From: Strigamia acuminata
Taxonomy: Eukaryota; Arthropoda; Chilopoda; Geophilomorpha; Linotaeniidae
NCBI GenBank assembly: GCA_949358305.1
Contig: OX442314.1
Span: 19,337,060 to 19,401,059 of the forward strand
Direction: 5' to 3'
Length of the DNA stretch: 64,000 nt
The translations under genes were made by a program, and so were the position numbers. Below the pieces are notes generated by a model that saw only the letters and a program-made list of their open reading frames with translations, did no database searches and was not told the DNA's origin. Shown in pieces: positions 23,097 to 34,100 of the stretch. Each line of letters starts with the position of its first letter. The stretch's first letter is position 1.

Positions 23097-24220
23097 AATG
23101 GTAGCAGAGGATCGGCGACGACCAGCGCCGGCCAATTTTAGAAGAATTGAAGAGAAACGGACATTTTTCCGACTCCAAGAAGTCGCGAAGTGCGCGCCCG
23201 CCCAATTCGTCGTGAAAACGGATTTTCGGTGCGGCAAACGTCTGGATTACGTGTGCGGACCATTCTGCAAAGGAATAGGATTCCAACGGTGTAAGGAATA
23301 TTTATTTCGAACGATTTAAACTGTATTTTTGCCGATATAACCGGGCTTTCTCGGGCGGCGCCATTTTTGTTGAGCTTCGCTGCAGAATACGGCGAAGTTA
23401 GTGTGTCTACGCGTGTGTACGGACCGGCACACGCACGCCCAACGATTCTACAACGGAATACGTCGACAGGACGGTATTTTGGAGCAAAGAAGCGTCCCAA
23501 AACCGTCAATTTTTTCGAGAAATCACCGTGAATCGACGATTTTGTTACGGTGGCCATTTTTCGTCAAAAATAGACGGAAAAACGACGATTTGATTCACCG
23601 AGAAGTCCTGCACACGATAAGCGTGTGTGTGGGCAATTGTTTCCGTACCTCGCACCAGGAAAGCGAGTACGAAGGCGCAGACGGGCGCTACGACGATTTT
23701 CTCCGCGCTTACACGGATGTGTGTACGCGGATTGCACGTCGGCCCCAGTTCCGTGCGAAGACAACGTGAAGCCGACGTTTAATTCAACGTGGGAACCAGT
23801 TACGACGCGTGAAACCCGTAACTGGCCAACTTCACATCGGAAACTGTATTTTTCGAATTTTTCTCGTGAAACTCTGTTATTTCTTAAGGTTTTTGTGTTG
23901 GGTCACTTAGAATATTCTGTACCCTTCGGGCAGTCGCCCCAGTACAGTCTCATTCCAGTCTGGGCTTGTCCGTGGCCAACTAGTCGTCCCGCGTCCCCCA
24001 GGTGGGCCGGTCGGAAGCTAGTAGGGCGACCAGATTTGGGTTTTTCATCTCACTTATTGAGGTGCCCCTTGGGAAGTGTAAAATTATTTCGCCTTCAATT
24101 TTTGGGGGCAAATTGCTTCTCCGTGCGACATATTCACGTGTATTGTGAATATTTGTGTTTTTCTTCGGAAATTTTGTGATTTAGCGATTTGTGCGTCGTT
24201 TTTCGTCGAATTTTCTCAAC
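23097..24220 (+). other. Leader of element B
   Basis: 1.1 kb lie between the 5' LTR and the gag ATG, which is long for copia elements. The leader starts with the primer-binding site and is clearly more GC-rich than the host DNA. It holds several short overlapping ORFs on both strands, none recognisable. Packaging, dimerisation or translation signals would be expected here. Confidence 0.55.
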
Positions 24221-27200
24221 ATGGCAAGTTGGGATCGCCGGGACGACTATAAGGACGTGGAAAAATTGAATGGAACGAACTATTCGACGTGGAGTGTTCA
24301 AATCCAACTCCTTTTGCAATCATATGGAGTTTGGGGCCACGTGACTGGCAAGGAGAAGCCCTTGCCAGCCACGGCTTCTGCAAAAGAAGTTAGGGAGTTT
24401 GACAAGCGCGAGGAGAAAGCGCGCTCCACCATTTGTCTGGCTTGTGGAAAAGCCCAACAGGTAGTGGCTGTGGCACACGAAGGGGCCAAAGAGGTTTGGG
24501 AAGCGCTCAAAGCTGCTTACCAGCCCACTACCAGGGCACGCAAAGCCCGACTTCGTCGCGAATTTCTCATGTTGAAACTCCATGAGCAAGAGGAAATGAT
24601 GGTTTTCCTAGCCAGAGTCGACAGGAAGGCGCTGGAACTGAAAGACGTCAAAATAGACATTTCCGACGAATTCCTGGCCTTCCAGTACCTGGATCTGCTG
24701 CCACATCAATACGAAACGGTCAAGCAGACGGTCTACCACTGGGGAGACCCGGAATTCACCTCGAAGGCCGTCAAAGAACGTTTATTAGGCGAATATAATC
24801 GCCTCTACGAGCAAACGGATGAATTTGGTGTTTCATTGGGCACAATTGAGAATACGGGTGCCTATTTCACCAAAGGCAGATGGCAACGTGGCCGGGGGGG
24901 AAATGCCCCCAGTTCTCCACGCGTCTGTTACAACTGTGGCGGAACAAATCACTTCGCCCGGGAATGCTCGTCCCCACCAAAACAGCAACAAGGTGCTACG
25001 AGAGGAAACCCGACAGGACAGTTCAGCAGGGGCAGTCAACGAGGGAAGAGTCGTGGGAAGAGCCAGCAGACGGCCAACGTCACGCAAATGGACATTTTTA
25101 GCAATTCCCCGGTGTCTTATTTCTCCGCAGCGATTTGCCAAGAACAACCCCCTGTTGTAGTGTCTTTATTGTCGCATGCGAACTACGATTCGCAATGGTA
25201 CGTCGACACAGGTGCGACGGACCACTTTTCGTTCAACAAAACCTGGTTTTCGGACTTTAAACCATTGACTGGTTATTCTGTTCAACAAGGAGACGGAAAG
25301 TCGAAAATCGAGGGCATTGGAAATGTGACTTTAGTTTCGATTAATGGACGACAAACACGTGAACTAACGTTGAAAAACGTTTATTACGCACCCAACTTCA
25401 AAAAGAATTTGATTTCTTTAGGTCGTACGGATGAAGCTGGGGCGACGACCATTGTGAAAAATGGAAAAATGTTTATTTATGATGTGACAATTGATGACCC
25501 TTCTATCACTGCGATACGTACGAGTGATAGGATGTACAAAGTCAATTGTCGCATTAATGCAAAGAATTCTGTAAACACAGTTGCACTGTCTGCGCAACAG
25601 AGTGCAACAGTGGCACCGACTCCACCTTTAGCGGGTGAAGAAATTGTGAAATCTTTACTAACACACGTTGATTTTAGAACCGCATTAACCCAAAATTTGA
25701 GTAAATCAGGGAAACCTGTACCTGCGAATGAGGGGCAAGCGAAAACTGCGAATAATGCGCCAGCGATCGTTGCAAACAATGCGAGTATGGAAATTTCGAA
25801 TCAACAATCGAGTGTTTTGACCGACACACAGTCTAGCTTAGTGGCCAGCAAGGGCAATAAGCCCAAGGATGCGAAAATTTTGAAAACAATTGTGCAAAAC
25901 AATTTAACAAATGGAAATGGGGTTGTAAATGGAAAGAATGCTTCCATTAAACCAGATAAACCCCAAACGATGGACATCTGGCACTCTCGTATGGGACACC
26001 TTAATGCAAAGGGAATTGCATTGTTAAACAAATCTACTGAAGTGTTTGGTTTGAAGTTGTCCAACACGGAATTGTCGAGTTGTGATGCTTGTTCGAGGGC
26101 GAAAAGCACACGTGCCAGTTTTCCCCCCATTGCGACCATTTCGACCAAAGGGATTTTAGAAATTGTCCATTTAGACGTGTGGGGCCCTTCACCAGTTAAG
26201 AGCATAGGTGGGGCGTACTACTATTTGGTCATGGTCGATGACTTCTCACGATTGATGTGGATCGTGATTATGAAGAAAAAGAGCGAAGTTTTGGGCCATT
26301 TTAAGAAGTGGTTAACCGAAATTGAAAGAACGACTTCTAGGAAAGTCAAGTCGATCAAAACTGACAATGGAGGGGAATTCGTATCCAAACAATGGGATGA
26401 ATATGCCGGTAGCATTGGGCTGAAGTGTATGCGGACGAACGCATACAGCCCTGAGATGAACTCCATCGCTGAAAGAACGAACCGTACCATTCTTGGTGGA
26501 ATTAGAGCTTTAATGATTGAAAATAGTCTTCCTCCATCCCTGTGGGCAGAACTCGCAGTTTCTGTCGTTTATTTAAAGAACCGGTTTCCGCATGCGGGAT
26601 TGGGTGGGAGGACACCTTATAATGTGTTTTTCAATAAGAAATTATCCCTACGACATGTCAAGTGCATTGGAGCTTTAACTTATGTACATGTCCCTTCGCA
26701 GACAAGGGCTGGGAAGTTACAAGAGAGAGCATGGGCGGGGGCCTTAGTTGGATATGCCTCTTCCACCCGTGGTTATCGGATTTGGGATCCGAACAAAAAC
26801 CAAGTTTTTCTCTCAAAACACGTTAAAATTTTGGAACAGAATTTCTGGTACGAGAATGTAAAGAATCCCCCATCTGGCCCATCACCTGCTACTGACGATT
26901 CAGATTTATCAGGTGAAGAGTCTTGTAATGACTCTGACACGGACAGTGTTCACAGCGAACCTATCCCTGAAGAAGAGGTCAAAGTGGTTGAAAAACTCGT
27001 GGAGAGACCCATTCAGGCCAGACCACCTGGGGGACCCGACTATGTAGATGCCATGCAATACATCATTGGAGATATACATGGCCTAAATTTTGATGAAATC
27101 GGTGGGGCGAAGGGGGATGATAGGGATTTCTTCAATATTTATCCCGACGACGATGAAGGAGAAGTTGAAGAGGAAGTTGAGGACCCAGATGCAAGTGCTC

Positions 27201-29065
27201 AATTGTCGCCCCAATTGTCACCCACACCCCCTCGTCGGAACCCGCCTAGAAAAGGGAAAGACATTGGCGAACGCACAGCTTCAACGAGTGACTTGTTGCC
27301 TCTAGATATGACTTTGTGGCAAAGACGGCAGACTGTACGTCAAAGCGGGGCAACAGCTGGGAAAGTTGATGTTTGGTACATCACACCAAAGCACGAGAAG
27401 CTCCGCAGCCGTGTTGAGGTTGTCCGTTGGTGCAAAGCCGAGGGATATGAATATAAATCGGAATTGTTTAACTTCAAAGATGTGACTATCGGTTTTGCTG
27501 GTTGCTGCTCTGTCGAGCCGGACACGTACGAAGAAGCGGTCAAAGGCGCCAGCAAACCTGATTGGGAAAACGCGATGGAAGACGAAATAAATATCTTCAA
27601 AGAGCGTGAGGTTTATGTCGAAGTCGACAAAGACCAAGTTAAAGACAAAACCTTATTGGGATCAAAATGGATATACAAGTTAAAAAGGGATCACACGGGT
27701 ACGATTAGAAGATATCGTGCTCGTCTCGTTGCACAAGGCTTCAAGCAGAAGCCAGGCATTGACTTTACTGAGGTATTTTCCCCAGTAGTCAATTTTGTGT
27801 TAGTCATGATGTTCTTCTGTGTCTTAGTGGTACTGAGGGGCTGGCGTGACGTACACCTTGACATTAAGGCCGCATACCTATATGGGGACCTCGACGAAGT
27901 GCAATATATCCACATCCCAAAAGGATATCGAACGACTGAAAACCAACACAAATGTTGGGAATTGAGAAAGTCTCTTTACGGGCTCCATCAGTCTGGTCGT
28001 ATGTGGTACCAGCGACTCCACGACCAGCTGATTGAAATTGGATTTGAACCGGTCTTGGGTCTCAATTGCGTGTATAGCTTGGGCACTGACGCTATACTTA
28101 TTTTCTATGTCGATGACATAGTATTGTTTTCAAAAGACAACATAGCAGAGGAGTGCGTTTTGGATTGGATTCAACAATCATTTGAGATTGTCAATTTGGG
28201 CCCCGTCACCCTTTTGTTAGGGATAGAGTTTTGTAGGGACGGGGAGAATATCTTTATTCATCAACGCGCTTATATTGCAAAGTTGTGTAAGCAATATGGG
28301 ATTGACTCTTGTCATCGAGTTAGAGTGCCTGGCACTCCGGGCACCATGATCCAAAAGGTTCAGACGGGGGAACGTGTCAATTCGAGTTTTCCGTATCGGT
28401 CTCTTGTCGGCAGTTTGCTCTTCATTGCTAGTCGCACAAGACCCGATATTTTGTTTTCGGTGATAGTGTTGTCTCAATACAACGAGACTCACTCGACTCG
28501 ACACGTGAACATGCTGCTCCAAATCTTGCGGTACTTGGGGAACACGCCAAATTTCTCTATCAACTTGGGAAACTGCCAAAGCGAAAATTTGACCGTTTAT
28601 ACGGATGCGTCCTTCGCATTAGACCAGGACAAACGTCGGAGCTTTGGTGGGCACATCATCTACCTGGGAGGTGTCCCAATCTCATGGAACTGCCATAAGC
28701 AGACCATTACACCACTTTCCATTATGGAAAGCGAATTTTTGGCGGTGGTCGATGGTGTAAAGGAGATAATTTGGTTGGAGCGCATATTTGGTGCGGATGT
28801 AATGATGGAGGGGCTCAACCGGGAAATACCATGTGTTTACGCTGATTCAATGCCAGCGATCCAATATGCGAAGAATCGCATAGAAAATCGCGCAAACAAA
28901 CACATTGATGTTAAACTGCATTTCGTGCGCGACTGGTTTGAAAAAGGTGTTTTTCGAATCAGACATATCCCGGGAACCCTTAACGTAGCCGACCTTATGA
29001 CCAAGTGGCTATCTCGCGCAAAACTAGATGCATTGTGCGAGCATATTTTTGTAACGGCAAAGTAG
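24221..29065 (+). CDS. Element B gag-pol polyprotein
   Basis: A single 1614-residue frame begins at the ATG at 24221 (the upstream in-frame codons lack ATG). In order: gag (LNGTNYSTWSVQIQLLL near the N-terminus), zinc knuckle CYNCGGTNHFAREC (about residue 235), aspartic protease YVDTGATDHF (about 329), pre-integrase region DIWHSRMGHLN with CDAC, integrase core with Asp about 652, Asp about 714 and Glu about 751, an acidic linker, reverse transcriptase with LDIKAAYLYG, SLYGLHQSGRMW and FYVDDIVLF (about 1296), and RNase H with VYTDASF, MESEFLAV, YADSMPAI and NVADLMTKWL. No stop or frameshift is visible. The spacing of all catalytic residues is normal, so activity is plausible. Confidence 0.93.
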   Translation: MASWDRRDDYKDVEKLNGTNYSTWSVQIQLLLQSYGVWGHVTGKEKPLPATASAKEVREFDKREEKARSTICLACGKAQQVVAVAHEGAKEVWEALKAAYQPTTRARKARLRREFLMLKLHEQEEMMVFLARVDRKALELKDVKIDISDEFLAFQYLDLLPHQYETVKQTVYHWGDPEFTSKAVKERLLGEYNRLYEQTDEFGVSLGTIENTGAYFTKGRWQRGRGGNAPSSPRVCYNCGGTNHFARECSSPPKQQQGATRGNPTGQFSRGSQRGKSRGKSQQTANVTQMDIFSNSPVSYFSAAICQEQPPVVVSLLSHANYDSQWYVDTGATDHFSFNKTWFSDFKPLTGYSVQQGDGKSKIEGIGNVTLVSINGRQTRELTLKNVYYAPNFKKNLISLGRTDEAGATTIVKNGKMFIYDVTIDDPSITAIRTSDRMYKVNCRINAKNSVNTVALSAQQSATVAPTPPLAGEEIVKSLLTHVDFRTALTQNLSKSGKPVPANEGQAKTANNAPAIVANNASMEISNQQSSVLTDTQSSLVASKGNKPKDAKILKTIVQNNLTNGNGVVNGKNASIKPDKPQTMDIWHSRMGHLNAKGIALLNKSTEVFGLKLSNTELSSCDACSRAKSTRASFPPIATISTKGILEIVHLDVWGPSPVKSIGGAYYYLVMVDDFSRLMWIVIMKKKSEVLGHFKKWLTEIERTTSRKVKSIKTDNGGEFVSKQWDEYAGSIGLKCMRTNAYSPEMNSIAERTNRTILGGIRALMIENSLPPSLWAELAVSVVYLKNRFPHAGLGGRTPYNVFFNKKLSLRHVKCIGALTYVHVPSQTRAGKLQERAWAGALVGYASSTRGYRIWDPNKNQVFLSKHVKILEQNFWYENVKNPPSGPSPATDDSDLSGEESCNDSDTDSVHSEPIPEEEVKVVEKLVERPIQARPPGGPDYVDAMQYIIGDIHGLNFDEIGGAKGDDRDFFNIYPDDDEGEVEEEVEDPDASAQLSPQLSPTPPRRNPPRKGKDIGERTASTSDLLPLDMTLWQRRQTVRQSGATAGKVDVWYITPKHEKLRSRVEVVRWCKAEGYEYKSELFNFKDVTIGFAGCCSVEPDTYEEAVKGASKPDWENAMEDEINIFKEREVYVEVDKDQVKDKTLLGSKWIYKLKRDHTGTIRRYRARLVAQGFKQKPGIDFTEVFSPVVNFVLVMMFFCVLVVLRGWRDVHLDIKAAYLYGDLDEVQYIHIPKGYRTTENQHKCWELRKSLYGLHQSGRMWYQRLHDQLIEIGFEPVLGLNCVYSLGTDAILIFYVDDIVLFSKDNIAEECVLDWIQQSFEIVNLGPVTLLLGIEFCRDGENIFIHQRAYIAKLCKQYGIDSCHRVRVPGTPGTMIQKVQTGERVNSSFPYRSLVGSLLFIASRTRPDILFSVIVLSQYNETHSTRHVNMLLQILRYLGNTPNFSINLGNCQSENLTVYTDASFALDQDKRRSFGGHIIYLGGVPISWNCHKQTITPLSIMESEFLAVVDGVKEIIWLERIFGADVMMEGLNREIPCVYADSMPAIQYAKNRIENRANKHIDVKLHFVRDWFEKGVFRIRHIPGTLNVADLMTKWLSRAKLDALCEHIFVTAK

Positions 29066-29082
29066 TTCATCGAAGGGGGATT

Positions 29083-29547
29083 TATTGGTTTGCGATGAAT
29101 TATTTGCGATAATTATATTTGTTGTGCATTTCCGAATAGGCACAATAAGCGCGTTACTTCATATATTGTTACGAATGGTCAGCCAGTTGATTCTGCTTTT
29201 TAAACTACGCTTGTTTCGTACTCCAACTGGCTGTGTCTATGTGATAACGCGCGTCCCGTCGTCTGCTTGTTAAGCGACGATCGTTTAATTTGGTTTGGTA
29301 TTGTTTATCGATTACTTTAGTCTTTACGTTGTATTATTGTAAAGAATAAATCTATTTGGTTATACTAATAGATTTGTTCTCGTTGTTACTCTGTAACCTG
29401 AGTTGAGATCAAATAGCCTCAACCCAGATCACTTGTTTTATGCTTTCATGGTGAATAAAGATGGCGGTCGCGTGTTGCGAACTAACCGCACTTTATAATC
29501 GGTTTGCAAGTTATTTCCGCATGCTCCAGGTCCAAATACGCTCTTCA
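29083..29547 (+). repeat. 3' LTR of element B
   Basis: It is 465 bp and matches 22632-23096 base for base as far as read. It is followed by the GTCTT target duplication and the resumed gag sequence of element A. Confidence 0.9.
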
Positions 29548-30305
29548 GTCTTGTTGTTGTTCGATTTTCCCGCGTGGCCTGGCTTCCTTTTACGGCAGTC
29601 TTTTGCCAAATGTCCCACCAATCCGCATTTGTTACATTTTCCTTTAAATTTAAAAGAAGTGTTATTAGTTTTGATAAAATTGTTTTTGGCGGTTAAAGCG
29701 TTTTGAGGCGCTTTTTCGTTTTTGCGTAAGTCCTCGTCCTCCTGCAGCAATTTAATTTTCACTGCGGCGAGGTCGGGTAGCGTTTCCCTCATTTTTATCG
29801 ATGAGCGGAACAATGCGAATGTGTCGGGAAGCGTGTCCATCAGTAATATCACTAACAGGTCGTCGTCGAGCGAGCTACCGGTCTGTTTTAAGTTCTGCGC
29901 CGTTTCATCAAAGTTGTTCAAATGCGTGTTCATCGTCTCGTCGTCAGATTTGCGCATATTGATTAGTTTTTTGAATAAAAACATTTTTCGGTGCGGGCCC
30001 TTCGGTTGAAAGAATGCTTCCAACTTGTCCCACGCCTCGGCGGACGTTGTGGCTGTACTAATGGCGCCTTGGTGCGTGCGATTTATGCCCAATCCGATGG
30101 TTGCGAGGGCGATTTCGTCCTTCTCTAGCCATTCGTTCACTGCAGTTGTGTTTGGAACATCTTCCGTGGCTTCCGGTTTGACTGTTCGTTTACACACGTA
30201 CGCCCAAAGTTTGTTGCAAATTAACACGTTTTTCATCTCAGTTTTCCAAGATTCATAATTGTCCTCACCGAGTTTTTCTACCTTAAATCCTCGAACTGAT
30301 TCCAT
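29548..30305 (-). CDS. Element A: gag part, cut by element B
   Basis: ATG is at 30305. About 250 residues of copia gag carry EDNYESWKTEMKNVL, MFLFKKLINMRK, and a zinc knuckle CNKCGLVGHLAKDC near the end. The frame is interrupted at the B insertion and originally ran on into the protease region at 22631. A few codons read on into the LTR of B as an artefact. Confidence 0.9.
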
Positions 30306-30530
30306 TTTTCGTTTTCAAAAGTTCAAAAATATTTGCCTGGCACTGTTTGAATTGCGTTTGGTGGTTACACGGCTTGATGTGGCTTGATGCACGTCTCTCA
30401 GCTCGGGTGTACACGTGGTCGCTCGTTCACGGCTTGACTTTTCGATTTTTTGATGTATTTTTGCGATTTTTCGGGAAAAATGTTCGTAACTCACTGTTGC
30501 GTAGTGTATGCAGGTGTTGGACCCATAACC

Positions 30531-30710
30531 TGATGGTGGATGAGTTAGATTTATGTAGATATATATATTTTAGGTCGCAGAGCAACTTGTGCTGCGACTA
30601 GCGTTTATTCTAGTAGGACAGGAAGTGAAGGGGTAAAGGGGGAAGGGAGTGACCAGTGGGTGGTCCAATACAAAACATCATGCCGAGATGACGTATAAAA
30701 CATTCCAACA
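30531..30710 (-). repeat. 5' LTR of element A
   Basis: It is 180 bp, TG...CA, matching 19008-19187. The primer-binding site abuts its inner edge and CATTC follows at 30711-30715. Confidence 0.92.
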
Positions 30711-30826
30711 CATTCAAAGCAATGTACGACGGGGAGCATAAAAAAATCGCACAGGGCGCTATTAAACCTGGAGACGGTCGGCCCCGTGTTTCCGTTTGTA
30801 GTTGTACAAACGGAACTATTCATTAT

Positions 30827-31041
30827 TGTAGTTTTTGTTCTAATATGTTGGAGGCATAAAAATGGAGACGTGTGGTTGTTAGGTGAAAATATTAACAGTG
30901 ATGGTTTTAATCTTAAACAGATGTTAAAAAGTGCGTGGAGCACCAAATACAATTCGGGTCACTGATTGGTCAGTGTCAGTGACAGGTGCACAGGTGACAA
31001 AGACACCTGGCGGACAGGAATACAACATTCAATAAACAACA
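30827..31041 (-). repeat. 3' LTR of element C
   Basis: It is 215 bp, TG...CA, paired with 35386-35600 and preceded by ATTAT. Confidence 0.92.
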
Positions 31042-31163
31042 CTTCCCCTGAATGGCAATATTCCTACATTTTAAAATTCAAAACATTTTTCTTAAACAAT
31101 TCAGACATTTAAAAAATTAAAGTATTCATTCACAAACAATTCAAATATTAAAAACAATATTTC

Positions 31164-34100
31164 TTAAACAATTTCCTTCAATCCAAATTGGGCGATCAAT
31201 TCTTCGTGTTTTGGCTTAAAAAGCCCCTTGGTCAACACATCGGCGACCATCTTCTCACTCTCCAGGAATTCTATGTCGATATCTCCCCGCTCACATGTTT
31301 CTCGAACGAAATGGTGGCGAATGTCGATGTGCTTGGTCCTGGAATGAAAAATTGGGTTTCGCACCAATTTGTGTGCCCCCTGATTATCGCTATAAATGAG
31401 GGTCGTTTCTTTCTTCTTGTTGATGTATTTAATTTCGTCTAGGAAGTTTCGCAAGTAGATTGCTTCTTTTGACGCTTCGGCCAACGCCATATATTCTGCT
31501 TCGGTCGACGAGGTTGCGACGGTCTTCTGCTTTCTTGCTTCCCAGCATATTGTCGCGTTCGCGAGTTTAAAGCAGTAGCCGGTGTACGAGCGACGGTCGT
31601 CCAAGTTTGCTCCCCAATCTGCATCCGTGTAGCCGACTAAGTCTTTTCCGGTCTTTTCGAATTTTAGCCCGAGATTCGATGAGTGCTTCAAATATCTTAG
31701 GACGCGTTTTGCTGCTGTCCAATGAGTTCCGGTGAAACACGTATTATATTGACTTAATGCGCTGACGGTGTAGGAAATATCGGGTCGAGTGCAAACGGCG
31801 AGGTACATGAGTGATCCGATTAAACTTTGGTACGGGAAATTCTCTGGATCCAGTAGCTCTTCGTCGGTCCCATCCTCCTTTTTCTTGTTTTTCTGCAATT
31901 TCTGATTTGCGTCGAGTGGAGTTGTGTTTTTCGAGCAGTCTTGCATTCCGAAACGATTCAGTATGTCCTTAACGTATTTTTTCTGCGCCATCGTGATTGA
32001 TTTCGTCTTTTCGTCCTGTTTAAACTCGATTCCCAAGCAGTAGTGAATTTGTCCTAAATCCTTCATTTTGAACTCGCTCTTCAGGTTCGATTTTAATTTC
32101 TCCAAGTTTCTTTTGCAGTTCGTTGCGATGATAAAATCATCCACGTAGATTGCGACGAGCGTGATGACTTCTCCATTCGTTTGGTAATACACGCATGGGT
32201 CTGCGTTTGTTGGCTTCAGTCCGTGCTTTTGCAACTTCTCGTCCAGTTTTTTGTACCACTGGCGACCCGACTGCTTCAATCCGTATAATGCCTTTCTCAT
32301 CCGGCAGACTTTTCCTTTCTTGATTTTTATTCCAGCGATAAATTCCAAATATTCGGGGAATTCCATAAAAATTTCCTCTTCGATTTCGCCGTTCAAATAT
32401 GCCGTTATCGCGTCCATTTGGTGTACGGTCAATCCCAACTCGGCTGCGATTGCCATCATCATTCGAATTGATCCCGGTCGTGCGACGGGCGCGTAGGTTT
32501 CAAAGTAGTCGATGCCTGGCTGCTGTGCATATCCTTTGGCGACCAGTCGGGCCTTTCTGCGTTCGATTGACCCGTCTGCTTCAAATTTTGTGCGGAGGAC
32601 CCATCTACATCCGATTACGTTTCTATTTTTCGGTCGGTCGCACTCCTCCCACGTTTCGTTTTCAATTAAAGCGTCGTATTCGTCCTTCATCGCTTTCATC
32701 CATTCTTGTGGGTCGTTTCCATTCAAAGCTTCGGCCGCTGTCGTTGGATCGTCGAGAATTGCTATCTGTGCAATTTCGTCCAAAACTTCATTAGTTGTTG
32801 TCGGATTCTTTCTGGTGTATTTCTTTCTGGGTGGGTCCCCATTTCGATTTGGGTAAGGTTTTGGCGTTCTCGAGGATCGTCGTGGAATTATTTGCGCGTT
32901 TTCATTCTGACGAGGTTCGGCTTCTTCGTGTTGCGTCTCTCTCTCGTCCTCATTGTCGGGCTCGTTCTCGCCTGCGCTCTCGACTTCGTCCTCGGAAATT
33001 TCGGTTCCATTCTCGATTTGATCTGTTCTGCAATCGGTGAGAATGTCATTAAAATTATTGTTATTATCGTTTTCTTCACATTCTTCATTCGTTTCATTTT
33101 CCGATTTTTCGACAAATTTCACGTCTCGACTTTTTATAATCTTATTTTCGCTTTTCGACCATAAACGATACGCCTTCGATCCGTCCCAATATCCGATGAG
33201 AATACATTCTTTTGACTTCGGTTCGAACTTCCCCTTGTTTGGTTTCTTGTCCAACGCAAAAACTCTGCTCCCGAAAACTCGAAAATAGTCAACATTTGGT
33301 TTTCTTCCGGTCCAGACTTGATGCGGTATTTCATTTTCCAAACTTCTAGTCGGGCATTTATTTCGGATGTGGCACGCAGTGTTGATTGCTTCCGCCCAGT
33401 ATGTGTTGGGCAATTTTGCTTGCAGTAACATGCATCGTGCCATCTCGATTAAAGTTCTGTTCATTCTTTCAGATACGCCATTTTGTTCCGGTGTGTGGGC
33501 GACGCTGGTTTGACGTTTTATGCCGTTTTCTCGCAGATAGTTGTCAAAGTTCTTGTTTACGTATTCCTTCCCGTTGTCCGATCGTAAAACTTTGAGTGCG
33601 CAACCAGTTTCCCTCTCGCAAAACGTTTTAAATGACTTGAATGCCTCGAAAACTTCGCTTTTGTGCTTCAGAAAATACACTTTGCACCACCTCGATTTGT
33701 CGTCGGTGAAGGTCACGAAGTATCTTGATCCGTTCATGGACTTTGTTGGCATTGGTCCGCAAACGTCCGAGTGTACAAGTTCCAGCAGTTTTTCGCTTTT
33801 TGACGTGGAGTCAGGAAATTTCGTACTTGCGTGCTTCCCCTCGATGCAAGTTTCACAAGTTGGCAGCTTGGCGTCCTTTTCCAAGTTCATTCCGTCCGCC
33901 TTTTCGTTTAGTATTTTCAGACTTGACTCGTTCAGGTGCCCAAGTCTTTTGTGCCATTCTTGTATTTTCGTACTTGCGGGTTTTGCAGGTTTTGATCCGG
34001 TTCCGACTTCGATTTCCGCTGCAGTCGCAGCATCCTCGGTCTCGTCGACGATGTAATACAATCCGTTCCTTTTTTCGGCGGTGAATATGATTTCTCCCTT

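Larger units (their letters stand above)
22632..29547 (+). mobile_element. Ty1/copia LTR retrotransposon B, inserted in element A
   Basis: 465-bp LTRs at 22632-23096 and 29083-29547 appear identical. The target duplication GTCTT is at 22627-22631 and 29548-29552. The primer site 23099-23114 (TGGTAGCAGAGGATCG) is complementary to the 3' acceptor end of animal initiator tRNA-Met, a different priming mode from A, C and D. The purine tract GAAGGGGGAT is at 29073-29082. One uninterrupted gag-pol ORF makes this 6.9-kb element look fully competent. A 1.1-kb leader separates the LTR from gag. Confidence 0.93.
19008..30710 (-). mobile_element. Ty1/copia LTR retrotransposon A (interrupted by B)
   Basis: 180-bp LTRs at 19008-19187 and 30531-30710 look identical and are flanked by the 5-bp target duplication CATTC (19003-19007, 30711-30715). 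The coding strand is minus. The primer site at 30514-30530, directly next to the 5' LTR, reads GGTTATGGGTCC on the coding strand, matching the anticodon-arm segment of initiator tRNA-Met. A purine run (19188-19200, minus strand) precedes the 3' LTR. Without element B (6916 bp plus its 5-bp duplication) the element is about 4.8 kb, normal for copia. It is disabled by B and by a frameshift near 20840. Confidence 0.93.

Noticed and set aside
23625-24179. 184-codon ORF in the leader of element B as an extra gene
   Set aside because: It starts on a non-ATG codon, is matched by overlapping ORFs in other frames, and has no family features; GC-rich leader sequence explains it.
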